Shown piece by piece: positions 20,761 through 30,527 of a stretch of DNA of 64,000 bases. Every line of letters starts with the position of its first letter. The first letter of the stretch is position 1. The DNA is taken from assembly GCF_001661915.1 (NCBI RefSeq), contig NZ_LYWY01000039.1, positions 434,001-498,000 of the forward strand, given 5' to 3'. The DNA comes from Croceicoccus pelagius (lineage in GTDB: Bacteria > Pseudomonadota > Alphaproteobacteria > Sphingomonadales > Sphingomonadaceae). A program made the translations under genes and the position numbers. A model generated the notes under the pieces. That model ran no database searches and was not told where the DNA came from. It saw only the letters and a list, made by a program, of their open reading frames with translations.

Positions 20761-22318
20761 CTAGTCGCGCGCCCATCCACGGCTGGCAGGTTTCAGGCCG
20801 TCGAGCACTGCCTTTGCGCTATCGAGATAGGCCTGCTGCTTGTCTGGCTTCATCCGGTCCCATGTTGCGTATGCCCGCCCGATGCGGTGGTTCGATTCCA
20901 GCAGCTTGCGGTTGCGGACGAGGAAGTCCCAGTAGAGCGGGTTGAAAGGGCACGCACCTTCGCCGGTCTTCTTCGAAACCGAGTAGGCGCAGTCGCCGCA
21001 GTAATCGCTCATCTTGTTGATGTAGTTGCCGCTCGCCGCATAAGGCTTGGAGGCAAGGCGGCCCTTGTCGGCCCAAAGTGCCATGGCTGCGACGTTGGGC
21101 AGTTCGACCCATTCGTAGGCATCGGCATAGACGACGAGGAACCAGTCCTCGACCTCCTGCGGCTTCACGCCCGCGATCAGCGCGAAATTGCCGAGCACCA
21201 TGAGCCGCTGGATATGATGTGCATGCGCGCTTTCGCGGGTCGATCGCACGCAGTCGGCCATGCAGCGCATGTCGGTATCGCCGGTCCAGTAGAACTCGGG
21301 CAGGGGGCGCGTGGCCTTCAGCGCATTGGCCTCTGCCAGTTCGGGCATCTCCAGCCAGTACATCCCGCGGATATATTCGCGCCAGCCGATGATCTGGCGG
21401 ATGAAGCCTTCGACCGCGTTGATCGGGGCCTTGCCGTCGCGAAACGCCTGCTCGGCGCGGCGGCAACATTCGACCGGGTCCAGAATGCCGAGGTTGATCG
21501 AGGTCGAGAGCAGCGAGTGGAACAGGTCGTCGGACCCGTGGACCATCGCGTCCTGATACGTGCCGAAGTCGGGCAGGCGCTGTTCGATAAAGGCGTCCAA
21601 AGCTTCTTCCGCCTGATCCGATGTCACGGGCCAGCCGAAGTGGTCGAGGCTGCCGAAATGGTCGGCAAAGCGGCGCTCGACCATTTCGATGACCTCGCCG
21701 GTCACACCGTCGGGCGCAAACCTGGGTGCGGGCGGCGGGGCAATGTCCTTGTCGGGCGAGGCGCGGTTGTCGTGGTCATAATTCCACTGGCCGCCTTCGG
21801 GTTCGTCGCCGTCCATCAAGAGGCCGGTCTTGCGCCGCATCTCGCGGTAGAAGTTCTCCATCCGCAGCGTGTCGCGCGATTGCGCCCAGGTATAGAAATC
21901 GTTCAGCGAACAGACGAAACGGTCGTCGGGCAGGATTTCGAGCGGGACGGACAGCGGTCCCTTCAGCCCTTCCAGCGATTTCAGAACGCGCCATTCGCCA
22001 GGTTCGACCACGCGGACCTCGCTCGCGCCGTGGCGATCGACCGCGCGGGAAATCTCGCCGGTGAACGAGCCGGAATTGCCGCCGTCTTCCAGCGCGATGT
22101 AGTCGACCGTCCAGCCCGCATCGCGCAATTCGGCAGCAAAGTGGCGCATGGCCGACAGGATCAGGACGATCTTGGCCTTGTGGTGTTTGACGTAAGTCGT
22201 CTCGTCGGCGACTTCCATCATCAAGGATCACCGTGTCCTTTTTCGTCCGGCCCCTGAGGCTGGCAAGGTCACGGGTCAGCTGGTCGCCAAGGACGGGTAC
22301 GAGAAGGGGGCCGGGCAT
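20761..22318 (-). pseudogene. FeS-containing bacterial photolyase/cryptochrome (PhrB-like), frameshifted
   Basis: The two reading frames together encode one protein of the FeS-BCP family (Agrobacterium PhrB type, (6-4) photolyase). Frame one, from the ATG at 22318, gives the N-terminal PLLVPVLGDQLTRDLASL up to DTVIL; frame two, from about 22221 onward, resumes with MMEVADETTYVKHHKAK and runs to 20761. The join is explained by one extra base in CTTGATGATGG (the AA run at 22223-22224 on the plus strand). The rest is intact and has the likely 4Fe-4S Cys: CMADC near the middle and the YCGDC...ACPF cluster near the C terminus. It is either a recent single-base mutation or a sequencing error. If only the second frame is translated, the first 31 or so residues of the antenna domain are lost. 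Confidence 0.85.
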
Positions 22319-22391
22319 GTCCTTGGCAACGCACGAGCGTGCCCAAGGTGTCCCGGCCCCGTCGATGGGCGTTCGGAACGCTGTCAGCCGA

Positions 22392-24005
22392 TCAGGATTC
22401 CTTGGCCTTCTGTTCGGCCTCGTCCATGATCTCGATGAGCTTGTCGCGAGCTTCCTCGTTCTTCTGCTCGTCGATCAGGTCGATGACCTGGCCCAGCTTG
22501 TTGTTTTCCTGGTCGCCGTGGAAGCTGAAGGCGATCGGGGCCAGCACCGTCTTGGCGAGCGGGCCCTTCAGTTCGATCAGCAGCTGGCGAGCGAGGATCA
22601 TGCGATAGGCCGCGTCGAAAGCCGCACTCTCGAACACCGATTCCAGCGCGATGATCGCGTTCTCGCTCGGCGCTTCACCGGCGCGGCGATAAGTCTCGTA
22701 ATAGAGGATCAGCGGTTCCGGGTTCTGCGGATCAAGTTCGGTCGCCTTGGCCAGCGGTGCACGCGCATCGGCGTACATCGCCATGTCCTTGGCCTCGTAC
22801 TCGGCGCGGCCCATGATCGACTTGGCCTTGAACAACCACGCCTGCGACGAGTTCGGATCGAGAGCGAGCGCACGGTCCACGGCGCGATCGGCATCGTCGT
22901 AGCGGCGCGCGTCGACGAACGCTTCGGCAGCGGCAAGCTGCACGAAGAGGCTTTCGGGGTACTCCGCAGCCTTGGCCTCGATCCCGCTGGCGACTTCCTT
23001 GGCGTCTTTCCGGTCCACTCCGCGCTTGGAACGCATGTAGAGGTTGATGACCGATTCTTCGGCCGCTGTCAGTTCGCGCATCGCGACGGCAGGGGCGACA
23101 TAGTCGGCAGGCTTGATGTCGAAGCCCGGCAGCTTGCCCAGCTTCGCCTCGCGCTTGTAGGCGTCGACTTCGTCCTGCAGCTTGTCGAGATCGCCGAATG
23201 CGGCCTTGGCGGCGGTCAGGCCGTCCTGACCTTCGCCGATGGCCTTCAGGTACTGGAACAGCTGCGGACGACGTTCTGGATTGAAGCTGAGGTAGTGGGC
23301 GACCATCCAGCCGGTGCCGTAAAACTGCAGGCGGTCGAGGCCCGAACGTTCATGGTTCTGGTCGAACATCTGCTTCAGCGGGAAGCTGCGAAGGTTGTAG
23401 ATCTGGAACGAGCGATACTGCGGCGGATTGCCGAGGTGGAACGTGCCGTCCTCGTAAAGCTCGATCGTCGCGTAAAGCTCGGCAAAGGCCTCGATGTACC
23501 AGTCGGGATACGTGGCCGGGAATGTCTGCAGCATGAAGTGGTGGACGTATTCGTGCTGCAAGATCGAGCGCGGGTCCATTTCCGCCTCGGTGTTGCGGGC
23601 GCGCTGGCGGATCGAGCGGATGTCGGCGATGTTTTCCTGCACCGGCGTAAAGGCGACAGGGGCACCTGCGCGCGGGATGTAGAAGCCCGCGATGCCCGAA
23701 CCGGGCGCACCGGCCAGCTTGGCGATGCCCGACACGCGGCCTTCGCGGAAGATCGTGACCTTGTTCGCGTCGCTCAGCTCCTCTTCCGGCTTGATCGGAA
23801 GCGCCTGAATCGTGCGCAGTGCGTTGTCGAATCGTTCGAGTTCGCGGGCAAATTCCTCGGTATCTTCCCTGGAATCCTCGGAATAGATGATGAAGTGGTC
23901 GGTTTCGGCCTTCCACCATTCGGCGTGCGCCGGCGATGCCGCCAGCGCGGCGATGGCGGCCGTTGCGGCCAGAGTGTTGCGGATGCGACCCAGAACTTTA
24001 TTCAT
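22392..24005 (-). CDS. Secreted HExxH metallopeptidase-like TPR protein (paralogue B)
   Basis: A 537-residue protein with signal peptide (ending ASPAHA, about residue 28), then EWWKAETDHFIIYSED and a peptidase_MA-like domain: H151-E152-x2-H155 in QHEYVHHFM and downstream Glu in PDWYIEAFAELY. About residues 330-480 contain TPR-like helical repeats (AFVDARRYDDADRAVDRALA). The ATG at 24005 follows GAGAGGGG closely and starts at the signal peptide. Clearly paralogous to 19101-20702. It sits between priA and the photolyase on the same strand, so the three may share a transcript. The function is unknown beyond a probable extracytoplasmic zinc peptidase. Confidence 0.7.
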   Translation of the reverse strand: MNKVLGRIRNTLAATAAIAALAASPAHAEWWKAETDHFIIYSEDSREDTEEFARELERFDNALRTIQALPIKPEEELSDANKVTIFREGRVSGIAKLAGAPGSGIAGFYIPRAGAPVAFTPVQENIADIRSIRQRARNTEAEMDPRSILQHEYVHHFMLQTFPATYPDWYIEAFAELYATIELYEDGTFHLGNPPQYRSFQIYNLRSFPLKQMFDQNHERSGLDRLQFYGTGWMVAHYLSFNPERRPQLFQYLKAIGEGQDGLTAAKAAFGDLDKLQDEVDAYKREAKLGKLPGFDIKPADYVAPAVAMRELTAAEESVINLYMRSKRGVDRKDAKEVASGIEAKAAEYPESLFVQLAAAEAFVDARRYDDADRAVDRALALDPNSSQAWLFKAKSIMGRAEYEAKDMAMYADARAPLAKATELDPQNPEPLILYYETYRRAGEAPSENAIIALESVFESAAFDAAYRMILARQLLIELKGPLAKTVLAPIAFSFHGDQENNKLGQVIDLIDEQKNEEARDKLIEIMDEAEQKAKES

Positions 24006-24117
24006 GAACCCCTCTCTCGGCCCGCCGGTTCGTTCCGAACAGGGCCTACCGATGTTGAACCAATCCCCTTGTCGCCGGGCCATGGCCCAAGTGCCCTGTA
24101 CCGGCGATGAAGCGATT

Positions 24118-26283
24118 TCATACGAAACTGTATGGATCGATGTCGACCCCTATGCGAACCCCCGGCGCAAACTCCATCGGATGGAGCCATTCGCGGATCG
24201 TCTGCTGTAGCGCTGCGCTGCGCCGGGCATTGATCAGCAGGCGATAGCGATATCGCCCGCGAAGCAGCGACAGCGGGGCAGGCGCAGGGCCGAATACGGC
24301 CAGATCGTCCAGCCGCGGGGCGGCGCGACCGATGTTCTGCGCTGCCTCGCGCGCTTCGGCCTCCTCCTCGCTCGACACGATGATTGCGGCCCAGCGTCCG
24401 AAAGGCGGGGCACCCGCGTGGCGGCGGGCATCGGTTTCGGCGGCATAAAAGGCATCGCGGTCGCCAGCGGCCAGAGCGGCGATGACGGGCGCATCGGGAT
24501 GGCGCGTCTGGATCATGACTTCGCCGGGTTTGGATGCGCGGCCAGCGCGGCCCGCGACTTGTGCGATCTGCTGGTATGACCGTTCCGCCGCACGCAAGTC
24601 GCCGCCCTCAAGACCGAGATCGGCATCGACAACGCCTACCAGCGTCAGTTCGGGGAAGTGATAACCCTTGGTAACGAGCTGGGTGCCTACGATCACGTCG
24701 ATCGCCCCGCTTTCGGCTGCATCGACGAAAGCGGCGATCTTCTCGGGGTTCGACAGGGTGTCGCTGGTGACGACGGCGGTGCGCGCATCGGGAAAGATCT
24801 GCGCGACTTCGTCGGCGATACGTTCGACACCCGGGCCGCAAGCGGTAAGGCAGTCTGCCTCGCCGCATTCGGGACATTGCGAGGGCGAGGGGACTTCGTG
24901 GCCGCAATGATGGCAGGCCAGCCGCTTCGACAGGCGATGTTCGACCAGCCATGCCGAGCAGTTCGGGCACTGGAAACGGAACCCGCAATTGCGGCACAGC
25001 GTCAGCGGGGCATAGCCGCGGCGGTTGAGGAAAAGCAGCGACTGCTCGCCCCGCTCCAGCCGCTCCTCGATGCCCTGCACCAGCGGCGGGGCCAGCCAGC
25101 GGCCGCGCGGCGGGACCTGTTCGCGAAGGTCCACGACCGCAATCTCGGGGAGCGATGCCTCGCCAAAACGGCTGGGCAGGTCGACTTTTTCGTAAACGCC
25201 CGCCTCTGCCATCTGCAGGCTTTCGAGCGCAGGCGTGGCCGATGCCAGCACGACCGGGATCTGTTCGAACCGCCCGCGCATCACGGCTACGTCGCGAGCG
25301 TTGTAACGCACGCCGTCGTCCTGCTTGAAACTGACCTCGTGCGCCTCGTCGACGATAATGAGGCCCAGGTTCGCATAGGGCAGGAACAGCGCCGATCTTG
25401 CGCCCACAACGACTTGCGCGCCGCCTTCGGCCACTTGCCGCCATGCGCGGCGGCGTTCGGACTGTTTCTGACTGGAATGCCAGACGACGGGCGGCACGCC
25501 GAAGCGGCTTTCGAAGCGTTTGAGGAAATTCTCGGTCAGCGCGATTTCCGGCAGGAGGACCAGCACTTGCCGCCCCATGCGCAGCGCCTCGGAAACGGCT
25601 TCGAAATAGGTCTCGGTCTTTCCTGAACCGGTCACCCCGTCGAGCAGGAAGGGCGCGAACTTGCGCGCCTTCACCGCGTCAACGAAACGGTCCGCGACGC
25701 CCGTCTGCAGGTCCGACAGGGTCGGCACCGCGTGATCGGGATCGGCGGGCGGATAGGCGCGGTCGATGTCGACGACGACAGGCTCCATCACGCCTGCATT
25801 GACCAGCCCGCGCAGCACGGCCTCGGACACGCCGGCAAGGTCGGCGAGTTCGCGGATCGTGCCCTGTTCGCCGTCCAGCGCCGAGATCGCCGCGTCGCGC
25901 TGCGGCGTGAGGCGCGAAGGCATCACGCCGGTCAGCCGGTATTCGGTGATCGTGCCCCCGCCGCGCAGCGCAGCGCTGGACGACAGGCTCATGCGCGCAA
26001 CGCTTGCCATCGCGGCGCAATAGTAGTCCGCCGTCCACTCGATCAGCCGCCGCAAGGGGGCACGCAGCGGCGGGACGGGCAGGACATCCAAAATGGGGCG
26101 CAGGCGCGCATCCGGAACTTCGGTGCCCGGCAACCGTTCGCTTTCCCAAGCAATCCCGAGCACTTGCCTCGGCCCCAGCGGCGCGACGACGACGCTGCCG
26201 GGTTCGACGTGCAGGTCGTCGGGCACGCGATAGTCGAGCGGGCCGAGCGCTGCATTGAGTACGAGGAGTCGGACGCGGTTCAT
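24118..26283 (-). CDS. priA: Primosomal replication helicase PriA
   Basis: A 721-residue superfamily 2 helicase that reloads DnaB at stalled forks. Seen directly: Walker A GVTGSGKTE (about residue 218), the DEAH box IIVDEAHEVSF (about residue 314), the ASATPALES motif, and the paired zinc fingers (CRNC...CPNC...CHHC...CPEC, about residues 435-480). The N-terminal 3'-DNA-binding domain begins VRLLVLNAALGPLDYRVP. Length and order match the family. Confidence 0.97.
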   Translation of the reverse strand: MNRVRLLVLNAALGPLDYRVPDDLHVEPGSVVVAPLGPRQVLGIAWESERLPGTEVPDARLRPILDVLPVPPLRAPLRRLIEWTADYYCAAMASVARMSLSSSAALRGGGTITEYRLTGVMPSRLTPQRDAAISALDGEQGTIRELADLAGVSEAVLRGLVNAGVMEPVVVDIDRAYPPADPDHAVPTLSDLQTGVADRFVDAVKARKFAPFLLDGVTGSGKTETYFEAVSEALRMGRQVLVLLPEIALTENFLKRFESRFGVPPVVWHSSQKQSERRRAWRQVAEGGAQVVVGARSALFLPYANLGLIIVDEAHEVSFKQDDGVRYNARDVAVMRGRFEQIPVVLASATPALESLQMAEAGVYEKVDLPSRFGEASLPEIAVVDLREQVPPRGRWLAPPLVQGIEERLERGEQSLLFLNRRGYAPLTLCRNCGFRFQCPNCSAWLVEHRLSKRLACHHCGHEVPSPSQCPECGEADCLTACGPGVERIADEVAQIFPDARTAVVTSDTLSNPEKIAAFVDAAESGAIDVIVGTQLVTKGYHFPELTLVGVVDADLGLEGGDLRAAERSYQQIAQVAGRAGRASKPGEVMIQTRHPDAPVIAALAAGDRDAFYAAETDARRHAGAPPFGRWAAIIVSSEEEAEAREAAQNIGRAAPRLDDLAVFGPAPAPLSLLRGRYRYRLLINARRSAALQQTIREWLHPMEFAPGVRIGVDIDPYSFV

Positions 26284-26355
26284 GAGGTGCCTTCTATATG
26301 GGCGCTGCCGTGGCTTGCGACACCCCGGCGCATCGCCCCAACAGGAGTTGTCGTC

Positions 26356-27036
26356 ATGAATCTGTCCCCCCCGTCCAGCCGCCGCGCCTTTCTCGGCGGT
26401 CTCGGCCTGTCCGCCGCCGCCCTGACCCTGCCGGGCTGTGCATCCTATGGCGGCTTCAGCTTTACCGAGGCGATCCGCCGATTGCTGACCCTGTCCTCGA
26501 CCCGCACGTTCGATCGCTTGCTGGCCGAAAACGGCTTCTACGAAAGCCAGGTAGCACGGCTTCAGCTTGACCAGTTCCTTGGCGCGCGCGGGGGTATCCT
26601 GTCTTCGATCCTGACTTCGGGCATCGTGAAGGACCGCCTGTTCCGCGGCCTCGCCGACGTTGCCGCCTCTGGCGCGGAGCGCGCGGCGCCCGTCGTTGCA
26701 GATACGATCCGCATGGTCGGTATCCAGAACGCCGCCGCGCTTATCACCGGCCAGCCGACAGCGGCGACCAGCTTCCTGCGAAACAACATGGGGCAGCGTC
26801 TGGTAGAGGTCATGGTGCCCGAAATCGGTGATGCGCTCGATCTCGTCTCCGATCCGGTCGTCGGCCCTGCGCTTTCGGCACTGGCAGGATCGAACCTGCA
26901 GAACGTCGTTTACGGTCTGACCGATGTGGCGGAAGAGACGATCTGGACCGAAATGGGCAACGAAGAGGCATATATCCGCGAGAACCCGCGCTCTACCAAC
27001 GATCCGGTCCTGATCGGCGTGTTCGGCGTCGCCTGA
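26356..27036 (+). CDS. DUF4197-like exported lipoprotein
   Basis: A 226-residue protein. Its N terminus combines a twin-arginine-like start (SRRAFLGGLGLSAAALTL) with a lipobox LPGC (Cys26 or so), so export as a lipoprotein, perhaps via Tat, is likely. The rest is helical with regular Ala/Leu segments and fits the DUF4197 family, whose function is unknown. The ATG at 26356 has ACAGGAG upstream; the longer frame before it overlaps priA antisense and is not used. Divergent from priA. Confidence 0.7.
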   Translation: MNLSPPSSRRAFLGGLGLSAAALTLPGCASYGGFSFTEAIRRLLTLSSTRTFDRLLAENGFYESQVARLQLDQFLGARGGILSSILTSGIVKDRLFRGLADVAASGAERAAPVVADTIRMVGIQNAAALITGQPTAATSFLRNNMGQRLVEVMVPEIGDALDLVSDPVVGPALSALAGSNLQNVVYGLTDVAEETIWTEMGNEEAYIRENPRSTNDPVLIGVFGVA

Positions 27037-27198
27037 CGGGGCCGATCCGATCTAAACTTCGCAAACTGGCACGCTTGCCGGTTGCAATGTCGCCCATGCG
27101 GCGGCAAGGCAGGCACCGATCAATCGGGTCATCGCGCTCGTCCGGCTCAACAACGCCGAACGGGCCGCGATGCCAGCCAGAAACTAGCGAGCGCACCC

Positions 27199-27852
27199 AT
27201 GAAATTCTTCGCCGACACCGCCGAAATCGCCGACATCAAGGACCTGGCCGCGACCGGCCTGCTCGACGGCGTCACCACCAACCCCTCGCTCATCGCGAAG
27301 TCGGGTCGTAACTTCATGGAAGTGACGAAGGAAATCTGCGACATCGTCGACGGTCCGGTCAGCGCCGAAGTCGTTGCTCTCGATCACGAGACGATGATGA
27401 AGGAAGCCGAAGTCCTGCGGAAGATCGCGGACAATGTCTGCATCAAGGTTCCGCTGACGATCGACGGCCTGAAAACGTGCAAGGCGCTGACGTCGGACGG
27501 CACGATGGTCAACGTCACGCTGTGCTTTTCGGGCAATCAGGCGCTGCTTGCCGCCAAGGCCGGCGCAACGTTCGTGTCGCCTTTCGTGGGCCGTCACGAC
27601 GACAACGGCGTGGACGGCATGGACCTCATCCGCGACATTCGCCTGATCTACGACAATTATGCGTTCGAGACCGAAATCCTCGTCGCGTCGGTGCGACACG
27701 TCACGCACGTTCTTGAATCGGCACGCATCGGCGCCGACGTGATGACCGCGCCCCCCGCCGTCATCAAGAACCTCGTCAAGCACGTGCTGACCGACAAGGG
27801 TATCGAAGGTTTCATGGCCGATTGGGCCAAGACCGGCCAGTCTATCATCTAA
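27199..27852 (+). CDS. fsa: Transaldolase (FSA/TalC-like)
   Basis: A 217-residue (beta/alpha)8 enzyme of the short transaldolase/fructose-6-phosphate aldolase group. [29 protein letters not shown], the Schiff-base Lys in NVCIKVPLT (about residue 84) and SPFVGRHDD match the family closely. It transfers a dihydroxyacetone unit between sugar phosphates in the pentose phosphate pathway. True transaldolase and fructose-6-phosphate aldolase cannot be separated safely by eye. No strong Shine-Dalgarno sequence, but the start is fixed by homology. Confidence 0.9.
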   Translation: MKFFADTAEIADIKDLAATGLLDGVTTNPSLIAKSGRNFMEVTKEICDIVDGPVSAEVVALDHETMMKEAEVLRKIADNVCIKVPLTIDGLKTCKALTSDGTMVNVTLCFSGNQALLAAKAGATFVSPFVGRHDDNGVDGMDLIRDIRLIYDNYAFETEILVASVRHVTHVLESARIGADVMTAPPAVIKNLVKHVLTDKGIEGFMADWAKTGQSII

Positions 27853-27870
27853 GATAGCGAAAGCCGCAAT

Positions 27871-29694
27871 TTGGCCGACCAGTCCCCTCTCGACAAGTTC
27901 CGCTCCGCGCTGACCGCGGCGTCGCGCGCCGTTTCGCGTGAGGCGGAGCTTGAGATCAACTGGACTTCGGAAAGCCCGAACCAGGCAGGCCACGTCGTTC
28001 GTGTACCCATGCCGGGCCGTAAGCTGGAGGCAGGCCCCGTTGCCGCTGCGCGCGGGGTGGCCGACAGTTTCGCGCTCAAGACGCGGCACCACAACGCCGC
28101 GCTGCACCGCAGATCGCGCCCCGTCGAACCTATCGCGGGGCAGGTTTACGATACGCTGGAACAGGTCCGGTACGAGGCGCTGGGCGCGAATGCCATGCAG
28201 GGCACGCGCGCCAACCTTGCCGCCGCGCTTGACCGCCGTCTGGCCAGCGATCCGATCCTGCGCGCCGACAAGCGCGAGGACGTGCCACTTGCCACGGCAC
28301 TTGCCCTTCTGGCGCGCGAGGCGCTGACCGGCGAAGCACCGCCCGAAAACACGCTGGCGGGACTTGAACTGCGCCGTGCCGGTATCGAAGGTGCAATCGG
28401 CGACGATTTCGCGCAGCTTGCCGAAGTGCTGGACGATCAGCAGGCTTTTTCGCGCAAGATGCTGGGCCTTCTCGAACATCTCGAACTCGTGGCGAGCGAA
28501 CCTGAGGACGCTTCCGAAGACGATAGCGGCGACGAGCCTGAAGGCGAGGACGAGACCGAGAGCGAGAAGGAGGAAGAGCAGCCCAGCGATTCCGATGCCC
28601 GCATGGAAGCGGCCCCAACCGAAAATCCCGAAGGCGAAAGCGAGAGCGAGGACGGCGAGGCCGAGGGCGAGGACGGCGACAGCGACTACGAACCGGGCGA
28701 GGGCGATCAGGAGGGCATGATGCCGGTCCGGCCCAACCGCCCGTGGACCGAGATTCCCGACGACTTCGACTATCGCGCCTTCACCACCGATTTCGACGAA
28801 ATCGTCAGGGCGGCGGACTTGTGCGACGAAGAAGAACTGACCCGTCTGCGCACGTATCTGGATGCGCAACTCAAAGGTCTTCAGGGCGTCGTCACGAAAC
28901 TAGCCAACCGGCTGCAGCGCCGGTTGATGGCGCAGCAGAACCGGTCGTGGGACTTCGACCAGGAAGAAGGCCTGCTCGATGCCGCGCGGCTGGCCCGCGT
29001 GGTGATCTCGCCCGGCCACTCGCTGTCCTACAAGATCGAGCGGGACCAGGAATTCAAGGACACGATCGTCACGCTTTTGATCGACAACTCGGGCTCGATG
29101 CGCGGGCGGCCGATCTCGATCGCGGCGATCAGCGCGGACGTTCTGGCCCGTACGCTCGAACGCTGCGGCGTGAAGACGGAGGTGCTGGGCTTCACCACCC
29201 GCGCCTGGAAGGGCGGGCAGAGCCGGGAGCAGTGGCTGTCTAAGGGCAAGCCCCAGAACCCGGGCCGCCTCAACGATCTTCGCCATATCGTTTACAAGCA
29301 GGCGGACGAGCCATGGCGCCGGGCGCGCCGGAATCTCGGCCTGATGATGCGCGAAGGGCTGCTGAAGGAAAACATCGACGGCGAGGCGCTGATGTGGGCG
29401 CATTCGCGGATGCTGGCCCGGCCAGAGGATCGCCGTATCCTGATGGTGATTTCCGACGGTGCGCCGGTCGACGATTCGACGCTGTCGGTCAACAATGCGG
29501 GCTATCTGGAACAGCACCTGCGCAAGGTGATCGAGTGGATCGAGAAGAAAAGCCCGGTCCAGCTTGTCGCCATCGGTATCGGGCATGACGTCACCCGCTA
29601 TTACCGCCGTGCGGTTACTATCATGGATGTCGAGCAGCTTGGCGGCACGATGATCGAACAGCTTGCCGGTCTTTTCGAAGACGACACGAAATGA
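27871..29694 (+). CDS. cobT: Cobaltochelatase subunit CobT
   Basis: A 607-residue protein of the aerobic cobalamin pathway. CobT works with the AAA+ subunit CobS, and the two drive cobalt insertion by CobN into hydrogenobyrinic acid a,c-diamide. The N-terminal region ([16 protein letters not shown]...) matches CobT, a very acidic linker occupies about residues 215-290, and a C-terminal von Willebrand A domain has the MIDAS motif DNSGSMRG (about residues 406-413) plus [11 protein letters not shown]. The TTG at 27871 gives the family's N terminus. CobS and CobN are not in the window. The stop overlaps the nitroreductase start by four bases. Confidence 0.93.
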   Translation: MADQSPLDKFRSALTAASRAVSREAELEINWTSESPNQAGHVVRVPMPGRKLEAGPVAAARGVADSFALKTRHHNAALHRRSRPVEPIAGQVYDTLEQVRYEALGANAMQGTRANLAAALDRRLASDPILRADKREDVPLATALALLAREALTGEAPPENTLAGLELRRAGIEGAIGDDFAQLAEVLDDQQAFSRKMLGLLEHLELVASEPEDASEDDSGDEPEGEDETESEKEEEQPSDSDARMEAAPTENPEGESESEDGEAEGEDGDSDYEPGEGDQEGMMPVRPNRPWTEIPDDFDYRAFTTDFDEIVRAADLCDEEELTRLRTYLDAQLKGLQGVVTKLANRLQRRLMAQQNRSWDFDQEEGLLDAARLARVVISPGHSLSYKIERDQEFKDTIVTLLIDNSGSMRGRPISIAAISADVLARTLERCGVKTEVLGFTTRAWKGGQSREQWLSKGKPQNPGRLNDLRHIVYKQADEPWRRARRNLGLMMREGLLKENIDGEALMWAHSRMLARPEDRRILMVISDGAPVDDSTLSVNNAGYLEQHLRKVIEWIEKKSPVQLVAIGIGHDVTRYYRRAVTIMDVEQLGGTMIEQLAGLFEDDTK

Positions 29695-30353
29695 ACGTGA
29701 GTGAAGCGGTCGCAAGCCGCCGGTCGGTCCGCGCGTTTCTGGGCAAGCCGGTCGACCTGGACCTCGTTCGCTCCATTCTCGACCGCGCCCGCATGGCGCC
29801 GTCAGGCTGCAACTTTCAGCCTTGGCGCGGCACCGTGCTTTCGGGCGCGAAACTGCGCGAAGTGCAGGACGCGATGGCGGCAAGCGAGCCGCAGGACCCG
29901 ATCGAATATTCGTGGTCGGAGCCTGAAAAGTCCGAAATCCACCTGAGACGGCTGCAGGAACTGGGCGCGCAGTTCTATGGCGCGATGGAGATCGAGCGGG
30001 CCGACAAGGAAGGCCGCGCCGACTTTGCCCGCCAGAACATCTATTCTTTCGGCGCGCCGGTCGTTCTGATGGTCCATTTCGAACGCCTGATGGGTCCGCC
30101 GCAGTGGTCGGATGTCGGAATGTGGCTTCAGACGATAATGCTGCTGTGCCGCGAAGAAGGGCTCGACACTTGTCCGCAGGAATGGATGGCGCTCTACGCG
30201 CGGCTCATCAAGCAGCACATCGGCGTTTCGGACGAGGAGCAGATCCTCTTTTGCGGCATCGCCATCGGATATGGCGACCACTCGGTTCCGCTGAACCGGT
30301 TCGAACGCACCCGCGTGCCGCTTGACGAACAGGTGCGCTTTCTCAGCGAATAG
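29691..30353 (+). CDS. Nitroreductase family flavoprotein
   Basis: A 220-residue FMN-dependent oxidoreductase. It shows the start [17 protein letters not shown] (RRSxR binds FMN phosphate), [10 protein letters not shown] (about residues 36-45) and the C-terminal IAIGYGD, all standard in nitroreductases. It probably reduces nitroaromatics or quinones with NAD(P)H. Translationally coupled to cobT (ATGA). BluB, a nitroreductase relative of the cobalamin pathway, is shorter in the lid region and has different motifs, so BluB is not claimed. Confidence 0.88.
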   Translation: MNVSEAVASRRSVRAFLGKPVDLDLVRSILDRARMAPSGCNFQPWRGTVLSGAKLREVQDAMAASEPQDPIEYSWSEPEKSEIHLRRLQELGAQFYGAMEIERADKEGRADFARQNIYSFGAPVVLMVHFERLMGPPQWSDVGMWLQTIMLLCREEGLDTCPQEWMALYARLIKQHIGVSDEEQILFCGIAIGYGDHSVPLNRFERTRVPLDEQVRFLSE

Positions 30354-30414
30354 GCAATTTTGCCGCGTCTTTCCCCGTTTAATGTAACATAACAGGGCAC
30401 TTTCGGCTGTTCAC

Positions 30415-30430
30415 TGTGCTAGGTGTCACA
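30415..30430. promoter_or_regulatory. CRP/FNR-like binding site
   Basis: TGTGC-TAGGTG-TCACA matches the CRP consensus TGTGA-N6-TCACA at nine of ten defined positions with exact spacing. It lies 98-113 bases before the CHAT gene start, and the operon that follows encodes an adenylate cyclase. This is a visual match only; no crp gene is in the window. Confidence 0.5.
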
Positions 30431-30527
30431 GAGTCGGATGGGAAGGTCGGGCTACGGGAGAGCCCTGCCGCGATTTCGGTGTTAACCACCGTATGCGCGG
30501 AGAGACCTGTATTGTGGGGGATACTAG

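Noticed and set aside
22233-24110. A 625-codon plus-strand open frame over the metallopeptidase-like gene
   Set aside because: It is the complement of a gene with signal peptide and HExxH; the antisense product shows no family trait.
29691-30353. BluB (DMB synthase), suggested by linkage to cobT
   Set aside because: The sequence fits ordinary nitroreductases, with RRSVRAF and [10 protein letters not shown], and no BluB-specific segment was recognised.
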